DNA from: Dyadobacter fermentans
Lineage (GTDB): Bacteria; Bacteroidota; Bacteroidia; Cytophagales; Spirosomataceae
Assembly: GCF_019924045.1 (NCBI RefSeq)
Contig: NZ_JAHXBN010000025.1
Coordinates: 14,264-78,263, forward strand
Reading direction: 5' to 3'
Length of the DNA stretch: 64,000 bases
Position 1 is the first letter of the stretch, and every line of letters begins with the position of its first letter. Positions 16,898 to 23,514 of the stretch are shown one piece after another. Made by a program: the position numbers and the translations under genes. The notes beneath the pieces are model-generated. The model was not told where the DNA came from and made no database searches. It was given only the letters and a program-made list of their open reading frames with translations.

Positions 16898-16905
16898 TAA
16901 TTTTG
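16898..16905 (+). promoter_or_regulatory. Candidate -7 box of the fucose operon
   Basis: TAATTTTG matches TAnnTTTG in the spacer between the AraC regulator and L-fuconate dehydratase. Transcription from it would give a leader of roughly 180 bases. No TTTG is seen at the expected upstream spacing, which would fit an activator-dependent promoter but is also weak evidence. Confidence 0.3.
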
Positions 16906-16936
16906 TACAAATTCTGCTGCAAACCAAGTAAGCAAA

Positions 16937-17086
16937 ATATTGACATCCAAATTCCTGGAACCATTTTTAACATTATATTAAAATAAAACACCGATAAGTG
17001 CCCTGTTTGAACACGATCACGAGTTTTACCATTTCACTCAACCAGTCAGGTCAACTCAAATCAATACTGGTATCATATTGACATCC
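16937..17086. promoter_or_regulatory. 12-bp direct repeat ATATTGACATCC, possible AraC operator pair
   Basis: ATATTGACATCC occurs exactly at 16937-16948 and again at 17075-17086, 138 bp apart in the regulator-operon spacer. AraC-family proteins commonly bind two direct half-sites. The second copy ends 8 bp before the fuconate dehydratase start codon, so binding there would be expected to repress. The function is inferred only from position and exact repetition. Confidence 0.35.
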
Positions 17087-17094
17087 CGAAAGAC

Positions 17095-18321
17095 ATGCAC
17101 ATTACCTCCATTGAAATAAAAGACAAGCGGTTCGACCTGCCCGAGGGCGTCGGCTCGGACGCTACACACACCACGCCGCAATATGCCTATGCCGTCTGCT
17201 GCCTGCGTACCGACTCCCCCGTTACGGGAATTGGCCTGGCATTCACCCTGGGCGCAGGCACCGATCTGGTTTGCAAAGCGATTGAGTACATTTCTGTCGC
17301 ATTGAAAGGACGGGAAATCGAAGAACTGATGGCCGACTTCGGTCATGAATACCGGCGGATCGCCGATTCTCCCTCTCTTCGCTGGCTGGGGCCTCACAAG
17401 GGCGTGATACACCTTGCGTTGGCAGCCGTCGTGAATGCGTGTTACGATCTTTGGGCTAAATCGCGGCAGGTGCCCTTGTGGCAGCTTCTGCTCGATCTCA
17501 CACCTGCACAGCTTGTCAACACGCTCGACCTCAGCTATTTCGAAGAAGTCCTGTCCCGTGACCAGGCCATTGCATTGCTCGAAACACATTTCCCGACCAG
17601 GAACGAGCGTACCCAGGTACTTTCGACGGGTTACAAGGGTTACGACACCTCGGTGGGCTGGTTCAACTATCCGGATGAAAAGATCGTCGCAAATACGCGC
17701 AAGGCGATGGATAATGGTTTCAATGCCATGAAACTCAAAGTGGGTTCCGACGATCCTGGGCGCGATATCCGCCGGGCGGCGCTCATCCGCCAGACCGCCG
17801 GCGACGCCGCGACTATCATGGTCGATGCCAATCAGAAATGGAACCTGCCGCAGGCATTGTATGTGTGTGAAAAGCTCGGCGACATTAACCCTTTCTGGAT
17901 CGAAGAGCCTACCCACCCCGACGACGTGATCGGCCACCAGGCCATTGCACTTGCTATTGCTCCTTTCAAGGTGGCTACGGGCGAGCACATTCCTAACAAA
18001 GTGATTTTCAAGAACTTTTTGCAGGCCAAAGCGATGGATTTCTGCCAGGTCGATGCGGTGCGTGTCGGCGGCGTATCGGAATTCCTCACGATCAGCCTGT
18101 TAGCACGCCAAATGGGCGTTCCCGTGGTGCCGCATGTAGGCGATATGGGGCAGATTCACCAGCACCTGGTGCTGTTTAACCACATCGGCATGGGGCACGA
18201 GCATTTATTTTTGGAACATATTCCCCATTTGCGGCCGTATTTTGTACAACCCGCGGAGATTACCGGAGGTTATTATCAGGTACCGCAGGTGCCCGGCAGC
18301 AGCAGCGATTTGAAAGACTGA
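17095..18321 (+). CDS. L-fuconate dehydratase, enolase superfamily
   Basis: This 408-aa cytoplasmic enzyme dehydrates L-fuconate to 2-keto-3-deoxy-L-fuconate. The enolase-superfamily catalytic residues are all in place: Lys213 and Lys215 in MKLKVG, metal ligands Asp244 (MVDANQKW), Glu270 (WIEEP) and Glu297 (ATGEH), and His347 (VVPHVGD). Spacing is within a few residues of the Xanthomonas campestris fuconate dehydratase (Lys218/Lys220, Asp248, Glu274, Glu301, His351). Other family hallmarks are SLRWLGPHKGVIHLA and the conserved C-terminus with PAEITGGYY. It heads an operon with an SDR, a mutarotase, a FucP symporter and a fucosidase, all consistent with fucose breakdown. Confidence 0.92.
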   Translation: MHITSIEIKDKRFDLPEGVGSDATHTTPQYAYAVCCLRTDSPVTGIGLAFTLGAGTDLVCKAIEYISVALKGREIEELMADFGHEYRRIADSPSLRWLGPHKGVIHLALAAVVNACYDLWAKSRQVPLWQLLLDLTPAQLVNTLDLSYFEEVLSRDQAIALLETHFPTRNERTQVLSTGYKGYDTSVGWFNYPDEKIVANTRKAMDNGFNAMKLKVGSDDPGRDIRRAALIRQTAGDAATIMVDANQKWNLPQALYVCEKLGDINPFWIEEPTHPDDVIGHQAIALAIAPFKVATGEHIPNKVIFKNFLQAKAMDFCQVDAVRVGGVSEFLTISLLARQMGVPVVPHVGDMGQIHQHLVLFNHIGMGHEHLFLEHIPHLRPYFVQPAEITGGYYQVPQVPGSSSDLKD

Positions 18322-18337
18322 CGCAAACAGGAACAGC

Positions 18338-19105
18338 ATGATGAATCTGACCAACAAAACGATATTTATCACCGGCGGGGCCTCTGGCATCGGGCGCGAC
18401 TGCGTGGCCGCCTACCTCCGTGCAGGCGCCCGCGTGAGCGTGCTAGATCGCGATGAAAATGCATTGAACGCGTTGAAAGGGCAGTTTAGCAGCGATGTGC
18501 TGCTCACCTTGCCGGGTGATGTGCGGCAAAAGGATGACATTGCCGCTGCCATCGAAAAAACGGTAGCCGCATTCGGCAGCCTGCATGTGATCCACAACAA
18601 TGCCGGCATTGCCAGCCCATCGAAGCCGCTGCATGAAACTTCGGAGGATGAATGGGACAGTCTTTTCGATATCAATTTGAAAAGTGTTTACTACACTACG
18701 AAATACGGCCTGGAACACCTTCAACAAACACGGGGCAACATCCTCAATACAAGCAGCATGGTGGGAGAAATCGGCCAGAACAACCATGCCGCGTATGTGG
18801 CTAGCAAAGGCGGTATGAGCGCACTGACGAAGGCCATGGCGCTGGATTATGCTCCCTTTGGCATTCGCGTGAATGCAGTGTGCCCTGCGGGCGTGTGGAC
18901 GCCCATGCTGCGGCGATGGGCAGGCGAGCAACCTAATGCGGGCGAAATAGAACGATACCTCGACGACATCCATCCGTTGGGCCATTGCCCCGAAGGCGAC
19001 GTGATCGCCGATGTGGCTGTGTTCCTCATTTCGGACGCCGCGCGGTTTGTGACAGGATGCATTATGCCCGTAAGCGGCGGGGCGGAATTAGGTTATCGAA
19101 GATAA
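18338..19105 (+). CDS. SDR-family NAD(P)-dependent dehydrogenase of the fucose pathway
   Basis: This 255-aa classical short-chain dehydrogenase has the nucleotide motif TGGASGIG (12-19), NNAG (87-90) and the catalytic Ser140, Tyr153 and Lys157 (YVASK). Asp37 at the end of the second strand (VLDRD) favours NAD over NADP. In the oxidative fucose pathway two SDR steps exist: L-fucose dehydrogenase, and 2-keto-3-deoxy-L-fuconate dehydrogenase. Its position directly after the dehydratase (16-bp gap) favours the second, but sequence alone does not decide. The start could be either of two adjacent ATG codons. Confidence 0.85.
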   Translation: MMNLTNKTIFITGGASGIGRDCVAAYLRAGARVSVLDRDENALNALKGQFSSDVLLTLPGDVRQKDDIAAAIEKTVAAFGSLHVIHNNAGIASPSKPLHETSEDEWDSLFDINLKSVYYTTKYGLEHLQQTRGNILNTSSMVGEIGQNNHAAYVASKGGMSALTKAMALDYAPFGIRVNAVCPAGVWTPMLRRWAGEQPNAGEIERYLDDIHPLGHCPEGDVIADVAVFLISDAARFVTGCIMPVSGGAELGYRR

Positions 19106-19107
19106 AT

Positions 19108-19464
19108 ATGGCAACAAAAAGAACCTGTATGGCCCTGGACCTGATCGACAATGCCGGGCTCATCGCGTCGTACGAGCACTATCACCAACCCGGAAACATC
19201 TGGCCCGAAATACCGGCGGGTATCCGCGACGCGGGCATTTCGGATATGCAGATTTACCGCATCGGACCGCATTTGTTCATGATAGTCGAGCACGACGACA
19301 GTACCGACCTCCCAACCGCATTCAACAAAATGGCTACCCTGCCCCGGCAGGACGAATGGGCTGCGTGGATGGGTACTTTCCAGCAAAAACTGCCCGAAGC
19401 CGCCGCCGGTGAGCATTGGGCCACGATGAAACCGGTGTTTTTACTCAACGACCATTTGCAATGA
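19108..19464 (+). CDS. L-rhamnose/L-fucose mutarotase family protein (RhaM-like, DUF718)
   Basis: This 118-aa protein belongs to the small ferredoxin-fold mutarotases that interconvert alpha and beta anomers of 6-deoxysugars. Family features are TCMALDLIDNAGLIASYEHYH at the start, WPEIPAGIRDAGI, MQIYRIGPHLFMIVE and the C-terminal MKPVFLLN. The chosen ATG lies 3 bp after the SDR stop; the frame stays open upstream inside the SDR gene, but MATKRTCMALDL is the family start. The stop overlaps the next start (ATGA), so it is translationally coupled to the symporter. Fucose is the likely substrate from context, although the family is named for rhamnose. Confidence 0.85.
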   Translation: MATKRTCMALDLIDNAGLIASYEHYHQPGNIWPEIPAGIRDAGISDMQIYRIGPHLFMIVEHDDSTDLPTAFNKMATLPRQDEWAAWMGTFQQKLPEAAAGEHWATMKPVFLLNDHLQ

Positions 19465-20717
19465 AAAACAGCAAAGCCGTAGTGGTCCCGCTCCTGGTCG
19501 TGATGAGCCTGATGTTTATCTGGAACCTCAGCCGGAATATCAACGACGTACTGATACCGCATTTGAAACGCGCCTGCCAGCTCACCGACTTCCAATCGTC
19601 GCTGGTACAATCGGCATTTTTTGGCGGTTATTTCCTGTTGGCATTGCCGGTGGGACAGTTTATCGGCCGGTTCGGCTACAAGGCGGGCATGGTTACCGGG
19701 CTGCTCACCGCGGCGGTAGGCGCGTTCCTGTTCTTCCCCGCTGCCGACACCCGCTATTACCCGTTGTTTCTGGCTGCACTATTCATCATGGCGGCCGGAT
19801 TCACCTTCCTGGAAGTGACCGCCACACCGTACATTTCCGTGCTCGGTGATCCGGAACGCGCTTCCAGCCGCCTGAGCCTCGCCTCGGCCGTGGGCTCGGT
19901 GGGTGCTACGCTGGGGCCTTTCATCGGCAGCCGCTTTTTATTGCACGCCACGGAAGCAGCTCCGGAGGCCCTCGCCAGGTTCGACGCCGCACAACTCGGC
20001 AGCTATCTGAATGCCGAAGCCCAGCTCGTCAAAACGCCCTATCTGAGCCTCGGCGGGTTGTTCCTGGCGATCGGGTTGCTGTTGTATTTTATTAACCTAC
20101 CCAAAATAGAAGGCGAAGACGGGCACGCCGGCAGCATCCGCGACATCCTGAAATTCCGTCATACCGTGCTCGGGGCGCTGGGGGTGTTCTGTTACCTCGG
20201 GGCCGAAGTGGGTATTGTGAGTTTTTTGATCCGCTACGCAAAAGCATCGGGCATTCCGGGGCTTACCGAGCAAAGCGCGGCATTGTTTATCACATTGTAT
20301 ATGGCATTGGTCCTCGCAGGACGACTGACGGGGGCATATTTGCTCCGCAAAGCCAATCCGCCGGTGATCCTGGCCTTCTGCTCGGTGGCGGCGCTGGTGT
20401 TGGTGGGCATTTCCATGACGAGTACGGGTTATGTATCGGTGTACGCATTGTCGCTGGTGGGGTTGTTCACTTCCGTGATGTACCCTATCCTGTTCACACT
20501 CAGCATTAAAGACTTAGGGATTTATACCAAAACAGGCTCCTCGCTGATCATCATGAGCATCGTGGGCGGGGCCGTGATCCCGCCGGTCATGGGGCTGCTG
20601 TCCGATGGCTTCGGAATACAAAAAGCATTTGTCGTGCCCGTGCTGTGCTACGCCTACCTCGTGTATTACGCACGCGCAGGCCACGTGGTAACACAGGCAA
20701 ACGCGACGCAAGTTTGA
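19461..20717 (+). CDS. FucP-type MFS sugar:proton symporter, probable L-fucose permease
   Basis: This inner-membrane permease of about 418 aa has some 12 hydrophobic helices. It begins with MFIWNLSRNINDVLIPHLKRACQLTDFQSSLVQSAFFGGYF, the N-terminal helix pair characteristic of the fucose-galactose-glucose:H+ (FGHS) family, followed by LPVGQFIGRFGYKAGMVTGL. FTFLEVTATPYI matches the conserved FGHS helix-4 region. The ATG overlaps the mutarotase stop, and an upstream in-frame extension is inside that gene and was rejected. It would import fucose released by the GH29 enzyme encoded 3 bp downstream. Confidence 0.88.
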   Translation: MKNSKAVVVPLLVVMSLMFIWNLSRNINDVLIPHLKRACQLTDFQSSLVQSAFFGGYFLLALPVGQFIGRFGYKAGMVTGLLTAAVGAFLFFPAADTRYYPLFLAALFIMAAGFTFLEVTATPYISVLGDPERASSRLSLASAVGSVGATLGPFIGSRFLLHATEAAPEALARFDAAQLGSYLNAEAQLVKTPYLSLGGLFLAIGLLLYFINLPKIEGEDGHAGSIRDILKFRHTVLGALGVFCYLGAEVGIVSFLIRYAKASGIPGLTEQSAALFITLYMALVLAGRLTGAYLLRKANPPVILAFCSVAALVLVGISMTSTGYVSVYALSLVGLFTSVMYPILFTLSIKDLGIYTKTGSSLIIMSIVGGAVIPPVMGLLSDGFGIQKAFVVPVLCYAYLVYYARAGHVVTQANATQV

Positions 20718-20720
20718 AGC

Positions 20721-22475
20721 ATGAATTTGAATTTTAGGATGATGAAAAAGAACATACTGACTTTACTACTATCGGCAGTACTCGCCCTGCCGGGATTCTC
20801 GCAGACCGAAATACCCAAAACACAGCGCTTGAAATGGTGGCAGGAAGCTAAAATGGGCCTTTTTATACACTGGGGACCGGTTTCACGCATTGGGAAGGAG
20901 ATCAGCTGGTCGCGCGAGGGATACGGCAAGGCTCAATACGACTCGCTTTACCGCGGCTTCAATCCTACCCGCTTCAATGCCAAAGAATGGGTGGCGCTGG
21001 CAAAGGCTTCGGGCATGAAATACATGGTGCTCACCGCCAAACATCACGACGGCTTCTCACTTTTCAACACCAAGACCAATAATTACAACATCATGCACAC
21101 GCCATTCGGCCGCGATGTGTGCAAAGAGCTCGCCCAGGCCGCGCACGAGGCCAATATGCCCATCGGCTGGTATTTTTCCGTGGCCGACTGGAAAGACCCC
21201 GATTGCCGTAACCCGCAAACCAACGGCGTATTTGCCGAACGGGCACTGGAACAGGTGCGCGAGCTGTTGAGTAACTACGGCAAGATCAGCCTGCTCTGGA
21301 TCGATTACGAAGGCTGGCCGACGCCGGTTGAACCTAAAAAAGTGTACGACCTCGCGCGCAAGCTGCAACCTGAAATCATCATCAACAACCGCCTCGAACC
21401 ATTTACACCCGATGAGTCGCACGCCTATGTGGGCAAGTATGCGGACTATGCAACCCCCGAGGGCTTCGTAGCGGGCTATGGTAAGGTACCCTGGGAGACT
21501 TGCACCAACATGGGCCACCAATGGGCGTGGCGGTTCGGCGACAAGCCCCGCGATTTGAAGGAATCGGTACATACCTTGCTCCGGTGTGTGGGCGGAAACG
21601 GCAACCTGCTCTTCAACATCGGCCCCGACAGCACGGGCGTATTCCCGGCCAATTTTGCCGCGAGGGCCCGCGAAATGGGCGATTGGATTGCGAAAAACCA
21701 CACCGCCATTTACAATACCAAAGGTGGCGTGTTCACTCCTGCGCCCGATTACGTAAGCTCCTATCGCGGGAAACAGGTTTTTGTGCATTTGCTGAATGCG
21801 GACAAAACGACTCTTGCATTACCGGCCATTCCAGCCAAAATACGGAGCGCGAAGTTGCTGGACGGCACGCCGGTTCAGTTTACCCAAACCAACAAGAGCA
21901 TTAGCCTCACCTACCCTTCCGGAAAGATCGACCCTGTTGCCACCGTTGCCGTGCTGACACTCGACAAAGACGCGTCGACCATCGCGCCGACCGTGCCCCT
22001 GCCCGCCACCGGTTCCCTCGCGTACGCCCACCAGGCCACAGCTTCGAGCTCGGTGGGCCAGTTCTACCACGATCCGGCTGCCGCATTTGACGATAATCCG
22101 AAAACAGCCTGGAAGATCGGGCGCCGCAAGGATGTCGATTTCTCGAAATATTATGGCAAAAACCTGCATTACCAGTCGCCGGAGATCATGGCGCTGTACG
22201 AACCGACCGGCTGGCTGGAAGTAGACCTGGGCAAGCCCGAGACCGTAGGCCGCATTAAGCTCGGCGAGTCCAAATACGGGCAATCGGAAATCAAAAAGTT
22301 TGAAGTGTTGTATTTAAAAGGAAATGAATGGGTTTCACTCGCGCAGGACACCCAAATGGGTGATTGGGACAAGACAGTCGCCCCTGTGAAAGCGCAGAAA
22401 TTTCGGTTGGCCATTCAGGATTACCACGGCTATTTTGGAGTGAACGAGTTTCAACTGTTCCCTCCGGCCCCCTAA
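20721..22475 (+). CDS. GH29 alpha-L-fucosidase with C-terminal F5/8-type carbohydrate-binding domain
   Basis: This 584-aa exported retaining fucosidase releases terminal L-fucose. The true start may be the ATG at 20739 or 20742, since MKKNILTLLLSAVLALPGFSQ is an ideal signal peptide. The GH29 barrel (about 35-350) shows LKWWQEAKMGLFIHWGP, YMVLTAKHHDGFSLF and LLWIDYEGWP, in which Asp is the expected nucleophile. A beta-sandwich follows. The last 140 or so residues (ATASSSVGQFYHDPAAAFDD through GYFGVNEFQLF) are a discoidin/F5/8-type domain of the CBM32 kind, probably galactose-binding. It closes the fucose operon. The acid/base residue varies in GH29 and cannot be assigned here. Confidence 0.92.
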   Translation: MNLNFRMMKKNILTLLLSAVLALPGFSQTEIPKTQRLKWWQEAKMGLFIHWGPVSRIGKEISWSREGYGKAQYDSLYRGFNPTRFNAKEWVALAKASGMKYMVLTAKHHDGFSLFNTKTNNYNIMHTPFGRDVCKELAQAAHEANMPIGWYFSVADWKDPDCRNPQTNGVFAERALEQVRELLSNYGKISLLWIDYEGWPTPVEPKKVYDLARKLQPEIIINNRLEPFTPDESHAYVGKYADYATPEGFVAGYGKVPWETCTNMGHQWAWRFGDKPRDLKESVHTLLRCVGGNGNLLFNIGPDSTGVFPANFAARAREMGDWIAKNHTAIYNTKGGVFTPAPDYVSSYRGKQVFVHLLNADKTTLALPAIPAKIRSAKLLDGTPVQFTQTNKSISLTYPSGKIDPVATVAVLTLDKDASTIAPTVPLPATGSLAYAHQATASSSVGQFYHDPAAAFDDNPKTAWKIGRRKDVDFSKYYGKNLHYQSPEIMALYEPTGWLEVDLGKPETVGRIKLGESKYGQSEIKKFEVLYLKGNEWVSLAQDTQMGDWDKTVAPVKAQKFRLAIQDYHGYFGVNEFQLFPPAP

Positions 22476-22501
22476 CCGGGGCATCCGGTCCTGAATGCAA
22501 A

Positions 22502-22534
22502 AAAGCACACGTCTCTGATTGAAACGTGTGCTTT
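22502..22534. terminator. Bidirectional terminator after the fucose operon
   Basis: AAAGCACACGT pairs perfectly with ACGTGTGCTTT across an 11-base loop, with a run of A before it and T after it. It lies between the convergent GH29 gene and the minus-strand isomerase-like gene and serves both strands. Confidence 0.88.
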
Positions 22535-22554
22535 GATATCCTGGTCTGAAACCG

Positions 22555-23505
22555 TCAGGCCAGGATTTTTTGCAGGTTTTTATAACAAGTTTCCACGGTT
22601 TCGATACCCGGTGCGAGGTCGTATTCCACGAAGAAATATTTCAACCCGGCGATTTGCGCAGCTTCAAAAATCCGCTTGAACTCCACCACACCGGTCCCGA
22701 CGGCGGTAATGGTCGAAAGGTCTGCTTTGATATCCTTCACATGCCAAAGCGGAAAACGGCCCGGATGCTCGTTGAACAACGCGACGGGGTCTTTTTTGGC
22801 TTTGGTAGCCCAGGCCAGGTCGAGTTCCATTTTCACGAGATCCTTATCGGTTTGGGACAATACCAACTCGTAAGGCGTTTTGCCGCCGTCCACGGGATCG
22901 AATTCGGTAGCGTGGTTGTGGTAAGCAAATTGCAGCCCCGCCTTTTTAGCGGCTTCCCCGGTTTTCTGGAACACTTCAATAGAGCTCTTGATTTCGTCGG
23001 TCGTGCCTACTGGCGTGCTCGCGCATACGAGGTAGCTCAGACCGGCCGAAGCCGCGTCGTCCACCAATTCCTGGTAATTGTCGCGGAGGTTCTTCATCGG
23101 CGGAATGGTAATGGGCTTGCCGTCGGAGCCGGTGGGCAGCTTGCGTCCCGGAGGCAATTTGAACGGTGCGCCCAATGCGTGGTGCGCACGCCAGGTCATA
23201 CCGAGGCCTTCCACCAGCGCCTTGAACTCCTTCGGCTCATAGCCATAGTACTTACCCCGCGTGCTGAATGCGGATTCGATTTCCTTGTACCCAATTTTGG
23301 CGATTTGCTCCAATGTACCTTTCGGGTCGTTATTCATTTTTTCAAAAACCGTGAAAAGCTGGATACCGACCGGCTTATCGGCGAGCGTTATGCCTGTCTG
23401 ACGGGCTGCTTCGGCAAGCGAAGGCAGCATGAAAGTACCGGCAGCCAATGCGCCCGCGCGGGTAAGGAAGTCTCTTCTGTTTATGTTGTTACGCATTGTT
23501 TTCAT
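22555..23505 (-). CDS. Tat-exported sugar phosphate isomerase/epimerase-like TIM barrel
   Basis: This 316-aa protein has a twin-arginine signal (NINRRDFLTRAGALAAGTFMLP) and an AP-endonuclease-2/xylose-isomerase-like barrel. Visible barrel motifs are VGIQLFTVF, IGYKEIESAF, LQFAYHNHATEF, VKMELDLAW, FPLWHVKDI and KYFFVEYD. The Glu and His residues in YHNH, ELDLAW and HVKD fit the metal site of the family. Many Bacteroidota encode such Tat-exported proteins beside GMC or Gfo/Idh oxidoreductases, and their substrates are mostly unknown. It starts 9 bp before the end of the sugar dehydrogenase fusion on the same strand, so both belong to one operon and may act on one periplasmic substrate. Confidence 0.85.
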   Translation of the reverse strand: MKTMRNNINRRDFLTRAGALAAGTFMLPSLAEAARQTGITLADKPVGIQLFTVFEKMNNDPKGTLEQIAKIGYKEIESAFSTRGKYYGYEPKEFKALVEGLGMTWRAHHALGAPFKLPPGRKLPTGSDGKPITIPPMKNLRDNYQELVDDAASAGLSYLVCASTPVGTTDEIKSSIEVFQKTGEAAKKAGLQFAYHNHATEFDPVDGGKTPYELVLSQTDKDLVKMELDLAWATKAKKDPVALFNEHPGRFPLWHVKDIKADLSTITAVGTGVVEFKRIFEAAQIAGLKYFFVEYDLAPGIETVETCYKNLQKILA

Positions 23506-23514
23506 GTTTTAAGG

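Noticed and set aside
18985..19107. Longer N-terminus for the mutarotase
   Set aside because: The extension lies inside the SDR gene and is Arg-rich shadow sequence; the family start is at 19108.
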